From contig JBBELK010001071.1 of the NCBI GenBank assembly GCA_037783545.1, positions 1-64,000 on the forward strand: a DNA stretch of 64,000 nt, written 5' to 3'. Shown here in pieces: positions 38,127 through 48,608 of this stretch. The DNA comes from Henricia sp. BOLD:AAB3569 (Eukaryota; Echinodermata; Asteroidea; Spinulosida; Echinasteridae). A program made the position numbers and the translations under genes. The notes under the pieces were generated by a model. That model was given only the letters and a program-made list of their open reading frames with translations, had not been told where the DNA came from and ran no database searches. The first letter of the stretch is position 1; every line of letters starts with the position of its first letter.

Positions 38127-38393
38127 CTGCGGTGTAAAAAAAAAACACGCGCCCCGGCTGCCTATTAGGCGCTCAATGGCTAATCAAACGCATCAACTTT
38201 CGCTACCCTCTCAGGTACCCATTTTGCTCCTGGGTGGAGAGAAGCAATGCGTGGCAAAGTACCTTGCTCAAGGATACACGCACCATTGATGGACCGGACT
38301 GGGATTCGAACCCACTACCTTTGGAATTACTGACCCAGGTTTTGAGTACGATCCGCTAGACCGCTCCGCCACAGAACTCATAAAGCAGTGATT
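38127..38393 (-). repeat. tRNA-derived SINE, minus strand
   Basis: Read on the minus strand, a tRNA-like head (A box GCGGAGCGGTCTAG, B box GGTTCGAATCC at 38302-38312) is followed by a body containing CCTTGAGCAAGGTACTTTGC, CTCTCCACCCAGGAG and ATGGGTACC. That body resembles the conserved central blocks of invertebrate SINEs. It ends in a T-run near 38145. SINE class not assigned. Confidence 0.68.
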
Positions 38394-38873
38394 ACACCGA
38401 CCTTTTTGCTTCCACATCCAAATTGGAGATTGCGAATTTCCTGTTTTCTTCCCATGGATAGTATTTTGGGAGGTATTTTATATGATTGTATGGTAGTACA
38501 AAATCAATTTTCTGGAAAAATCTGAACAGCTGGGCCTGGGTCTACACGGATTAAGAATGTGTTCTCTGAACGATAAATAAAATCTGCACCACATTGTTAA
38601 ATTGTGAGAATTTATGAACGCAATTTTTACGTCAAAATTGGATGCGACTAGCCAAAAATAGAAATTGAACTGAACATTTGATTTGGACAACACTGCGTCA
38701 GAGGAATTACAAAGACGTTTCGGATCAAATTATTTAAAATGCTGCCAATTATAGAACCTTTTTGAATTCTTTCATCAATTTTATAATTTATAATTCATGC
38801 GGCGTATTTTATGATTCGTATTTAAAACAGTTTCATGAAAATGTGATTTCATTGGCACAGTTTCTGCTTTCGT

Positions 38874-39483
38874 CTAAAGCCGCGGGCACAACGGATCGTA
38901 CGAAATTTTGTCGTGGTAGACCCATAAAATATTTGTCGTGGCTAGATCTTGCAACATGCCCGAAATCTATTTCGAGTGGTCACAAGGGCTACGACACATT
39001 AAAGATGGTTTGGCAATGGGGACGCGACAGAAACAAAAGATATGTCGTGGGTGTGTCGCAAGTCAGTCGTGCGACAGTCGTGGGACCATCGTGAGTTGTC
39101 GGGGCTGTTTTTCACGTGATCAGATCGTGGTTAACTCGTGGGATGCGCGTGCGACAGTCGTGCGACTGTCCTGCGACAGTCGTAGGACAGTCGTATGATA
39201 GTCGTAAGATTGTTTAACTAAAAAAACAGTCTTCTGGTACCCACGGCAAGATATTTATCGCAAGACTGTCGCAAGACTGTCGTAAAACAGACTCACGACA
39301 GCCACAAGACATAGATACCAAAAAAAAAATGTCAAATTTTGCCTCACGACGGCAAGTCGATGCCACGATGCTCACAATTTCGTAGGACTGTCTTGCGACG
39401 ACCCCCGATGACCCACGATTTGCCCAAATTTTCTGTCGTGTCGTGGCACACATGCGTCGTGGGTTCGTTGTGACCAAGCCTAA
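38874..39483. mobile_element. Large fold-back element rich in GTCGTGCGAC words
   Basis: The left end TAAAGCCGCGGGCACAACGG and the right end CGTTGTGACCAAGCCTAAAG are imperfect inverted repeats. The interior holds dozens of GTCGTGCGACTGT/ACAGTCGT.. words in both orientations. It abuts family 1 copy 6 directly. No transposase. Confidence 0.65.
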
Positions 39484-39636
39484 AGCGGGCCTCCCACTGT
39501 GCGATTTTTGCCACGAATTAGCTACGATTGGGTACGATTGGCTACGATTGTGTGTACAGTCTATAGGCAGTCTCCGATAATCGTACCAATTCGTAGGGGA
39601 ATCGTGGCAAAAAAAGGAAAAGTGGGAGGCCCGCTT
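39483..39636 (+). mobile_element. Fold-back family 1, copy 6
   Basis: 154 bases, + orientation by GTGTGTACAGTCTATAG. The right arm carries an AAAAAAAGGAAAAGTGG stretch in place of the usual ATCGCACAGTGG. Confidence 0.9.
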
Positions 39637-39637
39637 T

Positions 39638-39790
39638 AAGCGGGCCTCCCACTGTGCGATTTTTGTCACGAATTTCCTACGATTGGGTACGATTGGGTAC
39701 GATTGTGTGTAGAGTCTATAGGCAGTCTCCGATAATCGTACCAATTCGCAGGAAATTCGTGACAAAAATCGCACAGTGGGAGGCCCGCTT
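39638..39790 (+). mobile_element. Fold-back family 1, copy 7
   Basis: Joined to copy 6 by a shared TTTAAG and in the same orientation. Arms nearly perfect. Confidence 0.92.
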
Positions 39791-40220
39791 TAATAGAAGT
39801 TGATTTTTGTGCTCCTCGTAAAATCATTCTCAGAAATCGATTAATAGCATCGCCTTTCCTTCTAGCGGTTATCCAAATCTATTTGAAGAAGTGCTCGGTT
39901 TTTGGGCGCGGTTCTGCGGCAATGTCTTATCAACTAGCCCCTATACCAAGAATCTCATAACATCCCAGTAAAAATGTGTGATTCGCGGCAGGTTCGACCG
40001 GCCGATAAATGGCACGGAGTCTCCAACACACGCCCCAAGCACTGATCGCAAACTGGACCAAACAGCCAACAGCTTTTTAATATTCAAGGAGCGCTTTACT
40101 CGCTCTATATCGACAAATCATTCCCCTCTCTACAAGTCCGTGTATGTTTATTGCAAGTCTGTTTTGAGTATTTTTATTATTAAACATGGGTGTTATGAGA
40201 AGTCTGGATGTGTAATCATT

Positions 40221-40452
40221 ATATATACGGTTTGCGGTGGGGTTGGGCCGGCCGACTGTGCGTCGATAATCGTTGCCGGAGCGCGCTCGCTCATTCGGTC
40301 TGCCGACTCGAACTGCGCCTGTTGGGGAATTCATTTCATCCGGCGGGTAAGAGTGTACGTGGACCTGCGTGGACTAGTTTTTGCGACAAGTTTTGTAAAA
40401 AGTGTTGTTAGATTCCGTGTGTGAGGAAATCTTCACGAATTTGGCAGAAATC
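40221..40452 (+). promoter_or_regulatory. Possible upstream promoter and first untranslated exon (speculative)
   Basis: A TATATA at about 40222 is followed by a locally G+C- and CpG-rich stretch (GGCCGGCCGACTGTGCGTCG and on). A canonical donor AATCAG|GTAAGA lies at 40452/40453. This could be a first exon splicing to the acceptor at 46554 before NOS. Open frames here are short and unrecognised, so a noncoding exon is more likely than a coding one. Confidence 0.2.
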
Positions 40453-41081
40453 AGGTAAGAACATTTGTATATAGGCCTATGCGATTTGGACAATTCAGAG
40501 CCGACGCGTATTAGTGTAAAACTCGGCGAAGAATATTGGTCTGCCGCTAAATATTTATGCAGGACTCGCTAAACCAGCGGATGAGGTTCGAATCCCGATT
40601 TTCGATTTGGGTGCTACGTCATCGTAAATAAAGTAAAATCTCTCCCGTTTATTTTGGACAGTTCAGTTGGTGAAAGCACAGAGACGTCCGAGTTTCTGGC
40701 CCAAATACCGGTTACATGTATGTTAAATTGTGTTGGCTTGTTTGATGTATACGTTTCCGAAGATTTTATTTTCTTTTCTTGCTAATTTAACAGCAATCAC
40801 CGACAACTGTCGGAAACCTTATACGGGACGGAAAACGATCAAAACCGTGTGGGCGTTATGCTATCGAGGGAAGGCAAAATGACAGTGTTCCGGCTTTGGT
40901 AAAGGGATTGTCATGAGATTGAAAAGCCGCCTCGTATCAAAAAGAGATTTCAGCTTATAAAGTAAACCGCAGAGCCATAGACGTGGTATGGGCGCGGCCC
41001 ACGCAAACTCTGGACCCGTGTTCGTTTCATCCAGGCTCTTGTCATTTCTTGAAATCTTTGACTTTTTGGCTCGATTGCCTC

Positions 41082-41129
41082 GGGGGGCGGGGAGGGGGGG
41101 GCGGGGAGGGGGGGGGGGGGGGGGGGGGA
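41082..41129. repeat. Poly-G tract
   Basis: Runs of G up to about 20 with few interruptions. Confidence 0.9.
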
Positions 41130-42273
41130 ATCGCCCCATTTTTGCCACAGGTAGCTGCTACCTCACACCTCGTCTTTTGGGAAGACTTTAATATCTAACT
41201 AAAAGGTCGAGAGAAGAATTGGCGATTGTCCCCAGCTATCCAATCCAACGTCTTTTCTTGACTCCTCGGGACAAGAAACAAGACGGACTGAAGAGATTAT
41301 GAAACATTAGTATTGACGGCTGACAAATTAAGCACAAAGATGAATTTCTCATTTCACACTGAAATGTAATCTTGGCTCATCCCCGCGGGGAATCACGGAT
41401 ATTATTTCGCCGTCTTTTTTGCGTTACTTCCTGGGAGTGGTAAAACTATTATCACCATTCGACAAGCCCCTTATCACGATTTGGACGAGAGAAAAAAATG
41501 TCTTCCGGCCAAAAATGTTGCTCAATTAAATCTAGACGTAATAAAATACGCATACATTGAATTGTTCGCCATTGTTGTGTATTTTATTTGTTTCCAGGTT
41601 CGATGGGGCAGATTGTAAGGTTACACTTTTCGAAGAACCGAAGCTTGGAAACAACATCGGACCTGACGATTGGGACTCGGGCACGAATTACAAATATTAA
41701 TTCGGCAATTCCGGTTTTATTTTGGCTTTTCTTTTTGACGAGGTGCGAGCGATTTCTCCCGCCGTGTAAATCCCTGGAGAAATTAGGGAAATCTTTAGAT
41801 TCAAGCGGTGTAACTGTGCGTCGGGCCGGGCGGCGAACTTGCGACTCGATGGTTAAGGTCGCTTGGGACGATTTAAGTATAAAAACGAGAAAACAAGGAA
41901 AGGACGAATTGTAATTTCTAAATTTCGTGCACGCGAGGGTGCTTAAGATTGGTTTTATGTTCGGCATTCTATTGTTTGGATGGGATTATTTTCGTGTTGT
42001 TTAATAGTCCTCGTGCTGTGTTGACGTCACCGACAGAACTGGTGAAAAAAAGGTGTTTAATATATTGTGTGTGATTAAATTCTTAATTTTTGCTCACCGA
42101 GACAAATCGATGAGTTAATAATAATGTAGATCTCGTATAATAATATTTATAATAAGAACCCTGAATGATATAAACGGGCGACATTACGGGAAACCTTTCC
42201 CCGGCGACCACCGAAATTTCGGCAAGAATTAATCACTGAAATTGACACCAAATTTCTCTACCCAAAGCTTCCA

Positions 42274-42334
42274 AAAATGGTTGCAGACCTAAGAAAAATG
42301 GTTCTAGACCTAATAAAAATGGTTTTTGACCTCC
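42274..42334 (+). repeat. 21-bp tandem, three copies
   Basis: AAAAATGGTT then a variable GCAGACCTAAG-type half, repeated at 42274, 42295 and 42316. Confidence 0.8.
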
Positions 42335-42538
42335 AAAATATTAGGGCGACACCAAATTGTCGCCTATAGACCGTGTCGCCCTAACATAGCTTTTTTACAC
42401 AAAAAAATGTCGCCCCAATAGGTAAAACATAGTTTTATAACATACAATAATCTACTATAATAATAATTAATATCTATCGAGCGAATGTGTTTTAGAAAAA
42501 CAGGGCCGCGAAGCACAGATGTCTGGGAACTTTTAAGT

Positions 42539-42753
42539 GTATTACGCAACACGCTGCATGGACTCACTTACAGCTTTATATCCCCTCCTAAGGATGAAGC
42601 AAGTGTTGTTAAACCGCTTTGTTTAAGGCCGGGCTCGAACCAGCGACCTCTGGTTTTCGCTATTATAATAAAAAGTTCCAGCGGTTTAACCACACTTGCT
42701 CCATCCTTCGGAAGGGAAAGCTGTAAGGGCGAGTCCAGTGTGTTGCGTAATAC
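42539..42753. mobile_element. Fold-back element with tRNA-like B box at its centre
   Basis: Arms run from GTATTACGCAACAC through CTTACAGCTTT and AAGGATGAAGCAAGTGTTGT to TTAAACCGCT, with complements on the right. The loop contains GGCTCGAACC (42632-42641), a B box on the minus strand. The layout suggests two SINE copies in inverted orientation or a SINE-derived fold-back. Confidence 0.7.
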
Positions 42754-43343
42754 TTGCATGCCCTGGGTGCAAGTTGACAAGTGCTTTAGCATGCCTTCGT
42801 CATTATTATTTTCCGAATTTATAGTCAATTCGATCGCTCATTTGAGTTGTATATCTTTTATGCCACTCTATCTACGACTATCCGCTCGATTCTGTGTACG
42901 AATGTTTCCACAATTTTCGATTTTTCAGATAACATCTATTTCAATGATTTAACATTTCTTTCACACTGTGAATGCACTTTGTTGTATACACATTCCACAC
43001 GTGCTTAGATGTGTTTAGATTTTCCCCGGTTTTTTAACAGTATATTTTTATGACCGTTTCTCAACGTATTTTAATGAATACTTTAGACGTGTTTTAAAAT
43101 GTTTGAAATCTGAACGCTAATTTAACAGTGCACGTTAAGTTTTGTACTGATATTTTCCGTACTGAATGGTTCGTATTCTGAAAACCGCATCAGTTGGCAA
43201 CACTTTGCATTCCTGCGTCTGTATATAGTTGGTGCATTTTCGTTTTTTCCTGAATGTTCTACAGTGAATTTTTTAAACATTATGCATATTTTTGGGAAAA
43301 CGAATGCTGAAGATATTTCTGGCTTGCCTATTATGTCCAAATT

Positions 43344-43590
43344 AAAAGGTTAGAAATGTCTGCATGGGTATATGAATATTAATATCCAATTGCAATTGAC
43401 CAATGAAAAGGTTAGAAATGTCTGCATGGGTATATGAATATTAATATCCAATTGCAATTGACCAATGAAAAGGTTAGAAATGTCTGCATGGGTATATGAA
43501 TATTAATATCCAATTGCAATTGACCAATGAAAAGGTTAGAAATGTCTGCATGGGTATATGAATATTAATATCCAATTGCAATTGACCAAT
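43344..43590 (+). repeat. 62-bp minisatellite, four copies
   Basis: Unit starts AAAAGGTTAGAAATGTCTGC and contains GAATATTAATATCC and CAATTGCAATTG palindromes. Starts at 43344, 43406, 43468 and 43530, with almost no differences between copies; no unique spacers, so not a CRISPR array. Confidence 0.95.
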
Positions 43591-44256
43591 TAATTGTCTG
43601 CAATGGATATGTTGTTTGGGGGAATAAAAAGGACTCCGGTTCACATTCCGAATTCGTCAAATTCCTTTTTTTCTCCTTGAAAACTGAATCAAGATTGCAT
43701 CCGGTCGGTCAGTTTGTCTCAATCAATTTGCCATCCAGTGTCAGGTTTCTATTAAGAAGAATAGCCGGCGTCCACTTTCATGTTCCAATCAGCGTGCATT
43801 AATTAAAACGATCTGAATGACACTCGATGATGGCTGAATTAATCTGAATCCAACATTGGATTGCCTCGTTCACACCACAGGATGCCTCGAGGACGCACGC
43901 TCATCGCAACATCCAAAGATAAATGTTGTCCGATTTCATCTTAACACTTCGCAAGGTCGACGGAATTACAAAACGTCTTCACTCACGGAGCAAGGCGACC
44001 AAGGACTCACTTCAAAACCAAATCTATTTATCAAATTTAATCTGAAAACGATTAAGGACATCGTCTTCGCCACGGGGTGTGTGGACGGGCGGTTAGGCGT
44101 GATTGCCGCGAGCCCCCGCTTTGTCGCTGTTCACTTGGAGCATGCGTACAACCGTTCAAGACGAAGAAAAACCATAACGCATGCTCGAATGTTACTCAGT
44201 ATATGTAAGCGCGAAACTTGGGAAAACGTTGCGCGCAGAATTAAGAAAACTCCACG

Positions 44257-44396
44257 TAAAGCCTGGTTCATACTGCGGACGTCAAAGTGAAGTGGACAAT
44301 GTAACTAGTTCAAAATTGTTCGAATGCTCACCGCGAAATGTTTGACGTCAAATTTACGTCAACTTCGCGTTCGCGTGAAGTGTGAACGGGGCTTAA
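44257..44396. mobile_element. MITE with TTAAGCC..GTTCACACT-type ends
   Basis: TAAAGCCTGGTTCATACTGC at the left and GAAGTGTGAACGGGGCTTAA at the right are imperfect inverted repeats. Confidence 0.65.
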
Positions 44397-44784
44397 AACG
44401 TAAAATTCGCTAACACGAGCTAATCAAAAAAATCGACTCGAACAAGCTGGGACACAGTGGATTACCTAAGTCACAAAAATGGCGGAGCACTTTTTGCATA
44501 AAATGAAAATGTAAACACAGATCAGTCTGTTGTTGAGTTCAGTACCAATATCTCACGCTGTAAATTAAGTCAAATCAGTGCGCAAAGCGAAAACGCGCCA
44601 AATCCGCCGCACACTAGCACTGCCCAATGACATTTATTGCACAATCTTAGCCCATGTGAAAACGACAAACGCAATTACATGCACGGCCACTTAACGCTCG
44701 CACATCCGACGATTGCTGTCAAATCGAGTGCGTTCTGTAAATCATCGAAAATAAACTGTTTCGGTTGAATGGAAACGGCACGTT

Positions 44785-44822
44785 CTCCCCTTCCCCCCTC
44801 CCCTCCCCCCTCCCCTCCCCCC
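44785..44822. repeat. C-rich short tandem
   Basis: (CCCCTCCCCTC)-type repeats for about 38 bases. Confidence 0.85.
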
Positions 44823-45039
44823 AAACACCGATGCACCGTTATGACCCTGGCTTAAAGTACAGTGAAATTGCGAGATGTAATTTTGTATGAATTTACTATA
44901 AAGAGGAATATGAAAAAACACTGTTATAAAGAGCCTAATGTTAAATCGTTGCTGCTGTATATTTTCTATGGCATCTTCGGCAACTAAGACTCTATATGCC
45001 AACTCAACTCTAGAAGACGAAAAAGTAGATGCAGTTTTA

Positions 45040-45103
45040 GAAGTGGGAGGAAAAACCCCTGGGGGGAAACCCACGCGGTCAAGTAGGGACTGCAAACCCA
45101 AAC
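45040..45103 (+). repeat. SINE fragment
   Basis: Contains GGGAAACCCACGCGGTCAAG then TAGGGACTGCAAACCC, a block widespread beside tRNA-derived SINE heads. Shares the GGGACTG.AAACCC part with 25217. Confidence 0.5.
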
Positions 45104-45116
45104 AGTCTAATAAATG

Positions 45117-45349
45117 CAGTTGTAGTCAGAAGTTTACATACAACTGTGTTAAAACTGGTGTGCTTAAACTTGCGTTGTCACCATTTTTGTAACAGTCTTT
45201 ACTAAAGTCGTGATTTTGTGGAATTCCTCACGTGCATGCAGTACTTAAAACATAACTTGCACACCTTGCAATGGTTCGGGTAGTCCTGTTGACCATTTTG
45301 GGTGATGATGGTAGTTGTGTACATGTATGTAAACTTCCGACTTCAACTG
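45117..45349. mobile_element. Tc1-type MITE (Sleeping Beauty-like ends)
   Basis: Left end CAGTTGTAGTCAGAAGTTTA and right end complement CAGTTGAAGTCGGAAGTTTA (each continuing CATAC) match the characteristic terminus of Tc1/Sleeping Beauty-class transposons. A TA flanks the right end; the left has TG in place of TA. At 233 bases with no open frame it is a non-autonomous copy. Confidence 0.88.
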
Positions 45350-45496
45350 TATATGTATTACAGTAATATAATAGGGTCAACTACCTTAGTTGACATTGGC
45401 GCGATGCCAATGATGACCAGTCACTTCATATATTGCAAAAAACTCGAGAACACACAAAATCAATACCCTTACAATGGGGTATTTGCATACAAATCA

Positions 45497-45997
45497 ATAG
45501 GGGCGTTCGAGATGCTTACACCGGGTAACATGGGGTTTACACCGGGGCCGGGGAAGTCCCATAAAATGCAAAACGAACGACACGGGGTTTCGCTTTGAAT
45601 TCTGGGAGCACAGGGTCAAAGGTTGTTGCCGTTATTGTTCGACTCACGATGAAAAATGAAACCGGCGCCACGCAAAAATAGTTGCCTTAAAGTGCCGCAA
45701 TAAACTTTGTCAATGCCCACAGACATGCAAAATTTATTTACAACCATATTCCTTCTTATTTTGTGTCATAAATCTGTGTTTTTCTTCGTACCACGTCGCG
45801 ATTCCAAACTGTCCGCCACGTTTTACTGCTCACGGTTACTAGGTGACGTCATTACACCGAGTTTACACCACAGACCCGCTCGCGAGCTCGGGCAGTAGTG
45901 GCTGCCACCGGGGCAGACTCGTGTATCACGTGATGGCTAAAAGAACGCTCCGGTGTAAGTTGGTGTTACCCGGTGTAAGCATCTCGAACGCCCCTAT
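45497..45997. mobile_element. MITE, about 501 bp, with GGGGCGTTCGAGATGC ends
   Basis: The ends ATAGGGGCGTTCGAGATGCT and its complement at 45978-45997 pair perfectly, and TACACCGGGTAAC continues the arm. The left half also contains a second ACACCGGGGCCGGGG block. hAT-like by terminus style only. Confidence 0.85.
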
Positions 45998-46018
45998 AGA
46001 AACCTAATTATTGCAAGT

Positions 46019-46196
46019 GCAGCTAGGTTCATACTTCTCCGCCGAACTCACTCGCCGCATACTCGCCGCACTTTCGCCGAGTGTAGTCGCTGCAGAGTTA
46101 ATACTGACCGCGCACTGTTGAACTTGTTTGACCCTACTCGGCGGACAAAATTTCCGTTCCGCACGTAGGTCGCCGAGCGAGTATGAATTGGGCTTA
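46019..46196. mobile_element. MITE with GTTCATACT / AGTATGAAT ends
   Basis: AGGTTCATACTTCTCCGCCG at the left and CGAGTATGAATTGGGCTTA at the right are imperfect inverted repeats; the interior has repeated CTCGCCG words. Confidence 0.6.
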
Positions 46197-46554
46197 AGTC
46201 TCAGACGACAACAATTTTCGCGGATTGTGCGCATCTCATGCAAAGCATTTTGGGTAATGTTGACACCAATTTTCTCAAATCGGCCTTGGTCAATCATTTT
46301 GAGGAATACTGTCCTTGTCTATTTTTCTTTGTTGAATATGAAAATTCAATTAAAATTATGATGATGGGACTTGGCAACCCCATGCGCACTTCTACACATG
46401 CGCACTGAATTCTACACATGCGTATTATTTTGTAACCATAAAGGGTAAACTTGCAAACGTGAAACAGTCTAATTTGTCAGTCTTATTTCTCAGTCTTATT
46501 TTTCGATTATGTGACATTTGTCTATTAAAATTCCATTTTTATTTCGTTCCACAG

Positions 46555-47174
46555 ATTCTGGAGTCATAACCCTTCACGCGAAGTTGGCGTCTGATAATTG
46601 TGATATTCTGCACTTGATTGGAAGTTAATGAAGACCAATCTTATTGAACTGGTCACCGAGGGTCAACTTAGCTTTCCGGCGTCAATCGAACATTTCACCG
46701 GCTTAACTCTTCACCCTGGTTCCCTTCTGATATGACGTGAGTGTCAATGCTCGGCGAACCAGCGTATAATTAATGTCACGTGCTCTAAAAGGTCATCAGG
46801 TCAATACCCAATGAACAGCCTCTAATTAATGTCACGTGCTCTGAAAGGTCATCAGGAAACTGACCGACTCGCGGCCGCGCGCTGCTACCGATGTCGACTG
46901 CACTTTGAGGGATGAAGCAATTTAGACCACGGTTGCTGGACGGACATGTTATGCTTAGACCTCGGCTTTGACGATTTGTTGTAGTGACTCTTTCCTTTAT
47001 ACACCAAACAGCTGTAAACAGCCAACTGGAAATCACTCACTGGTTAAAATTGCCGATCGTTTGGAAGGAGGGTGTTATCAAAACAGACTCGCAACTAAGA
47101 ACAACATTTATCTCCAGTTTACTTGGCTGAGGCATAAGTTCCGGTTGGATTGAGGTTTTGAGACTTAAAGAACC
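46555..47174 (+). promoter_or_regulatory. NOS 5' leader region and translation start context
   Basis: The start codon at 47175 lies in ACCATGG, a strong metazoan context, with an in-frame TAA at 47166-47168. A good acceptor (pyrimidine-rich run then TTCCACAG) ends at 46554, so the leader may be the 3' part of a spliced 5' untranslated exon. That exon boundary is an inference; no transcript evidence can be read from the sequence. Confidence 0.4.
46767..46856 (+). promoter_or_regulatory. Duplicated 34-bp E-box block upstream of NOS
   Basis: Two nearly identical 34-base blocks (46767-46800 and 46823-46856) start TAATTAATGTCACGTGCTCT and end AAAGGTCATCAGG. They are 56 bases apart start to start and differ at one position. 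Each holds a TAATTA homeobox-type core, a palindromic CACGTG E-box (46777-46782 and 46833-46838) and an AGGTCA nuclear-receptor-type half site. They lie about 320-410 bases before the start codon. Regulatory function is inferred from spacing and conservation between copies. Confidence 0.45.
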
Positions 47175-48608
47175 ATGGAGAGCGAACAGAACACGTTCAC
47201 GGTTCGCCTCTTCAAAAGACCACCCCATGGACTGGGGTTCCTAGTGCGCAAGCGCAAGACCAATCCCCCAGTCATTATTTCTGACCTGATCCCCGAAGGC
47301 GTCGCGGATCAGTCGGGGTTGATTCAGGTTGGGGATATCCTTCTAGGAGTCAACGGGGTTCAGTTGACTGACGTGTCCTACTCTACTGCCTTAGAGGTCC
47401 TACGGAGTGTGCCCATGGACTCGCCGACCGTGTTGGTCATGCGAGGCCCAGATGGGTTCAGGACCCGCTTGGAGAGCATTCTGACACCTGACGGGACGGT
47501 CAAGGTGGTTCGTGCGACCGAAGAGGTTAACACCGACTCCTTACCCCGAGATAAGGGGACGGGAGGGAGGAAGAATAAGGGCCAGAGGGAACAGAGGGAT
47601 GTAGGCAACAGCCCCCCACCGGTGGGGAATTCCGTACCGTGTTGGCAGCATCGTAACTACGAGCCAGTCGGAGGGCCAGGGACGCGAGGGCGGGCTCCGG
47701 AAGGAGGTTCATCCTACCGCTATGCCAGTCCCATACGCAGCACCAGCAGAACCCGGCGTGATTCCAGCAGGTCTCCAGCACGGAGCAGTCTCCCAGGTAG
47801 CCCAGTGAGGGGTTACCCGTACCGGGACCCCACGGCCTGCTACTGTGCGTCCGGTCGGCCTCAACACTCGGCCGGACCTGACTTCCAGAACGTCCTAGCA
47901 TGGAACGGAACCTTCCCCCGAGACGTGTACCAGTTCCGACTGGGCATTGAGGACTTGTACAACTTCGACAGCCCGCGGCCCTCGGTGGATTACGAGTACG
48001 AAAACGATCGTTTACAAACATCCAAAAGCTGCGCTGCTCAGCAGCATCCGCAAGGCGACAGTTCCCCGGAAAGGCAGTGTGAATCAGTAGGCACACAATG
48101 GCCCGAGCGCGTCATTGTTGCTCGGAGGTCTTCATCTCCGTCACAAAACACCAGCTCAACGGCAGCTATGAATGGGGCTGACCTCGGCAACGACAAAGTC
48201 AGTGAAACCGAGCCGACTTCGCTGCATATAGAGCGGCAGGATTCAGCCACTCAGATCACAACGAATGAAGCTAGCTCCGAAGACACACCATCAAACACCA
48301 TGTCGACCGCGAGCCTTCTCAGACTTCAGCCACCTAAAACCAAGAGCGTCAACACCCACCTACCAGCCATGGAAAACGGTGTCATACCCACGGAAGTCAA
48401 CAACAATTCCATGAAGCCACTCAAAATCCCCACCACCGAAATCGAGATACAAACGGATCTGCTGGGTTCGCAGCTAGACATGAATCAGTCGTCGGGCCAA
48501 GGTGTTGCTAGGGGGAATAATGGCGGTTGTAAACCAAAGTATGTTCGCTTGAAAAATCTCCTGGATGGCAAACAGACAACGGACACACTTCACCAAAAGT
48601 CATTGACG
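47175..48608 (+). CDS. NOS: NOS exon 1: PDZ domain, beta-finger and Ser/Arg-rich linker (residues 1-478)
   Basis: One 1434-base exon codes for 478 residues and ends in phase 0 at ACG|GTAAGT. Residues 9-97 form a PDZ domain with carboxylate-binding loop GLGF at 19-22 and the stretch [12 protein letters not shown] at 31-42. Residues 100-112 align with the nNOS beta-finger, which in mammals docks onto PSD-95 and syntrophin PDZ domains, so a similar membrane or synaptic scaffold role is inferred. Residues 179-217 are Ser/Arg/Pro-rich with repeated RS and SP pairs. The rest of the linker to about 455 is low complexity. The last residues, ending [10 protein letters not shown], match the start of the nNOS oxygenase. 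A single large first coding exon carrying the PDZ domain is also the arrangement in vertebrate NOS1. Reading through the donor gives 22 more codons and a stop at 48675-48677. Confidence 0.95.

Larger units (their letters stand above)
39791..46554. other. NOS 5' flank: repeats, no other gene
   Basis: No second gene recognised. Contains, in order, the speculative promoter at 40221, a poly-G tract, 21-bp and 62-bp tandem arrays, a tRNA-related fold-back, and five MITE-like elements up to 46196. Open frames such as 41588-41914 (108 codons) and 43856-44290 (144 codons) show no domain. Confidence 0.6.

Noticed and set aside
39214-39774. 186-codon minus-strand frame
   Set aside because: It is read across fold-back family 1 copies and a fold-back element; similar peptides appear at 28609-28854 and 37343-37588 because the repeats recur.
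41588-41914. 108-codon frame with an overlapping 127-codon frame on the other strand
   Set aside because: Open on both strands with no domain; not enough to call a gene.
43344-43590. CRISPR-like regular repeats
   Set aside because: Units are contiguous and identical with no unique spacers, and the DNA is eukaryotic.
44938-45192. 84-codon frame with Cys-rich start
   Set aside because: It reads through a SINE fragment and the left end of the Tc1-type MITE.
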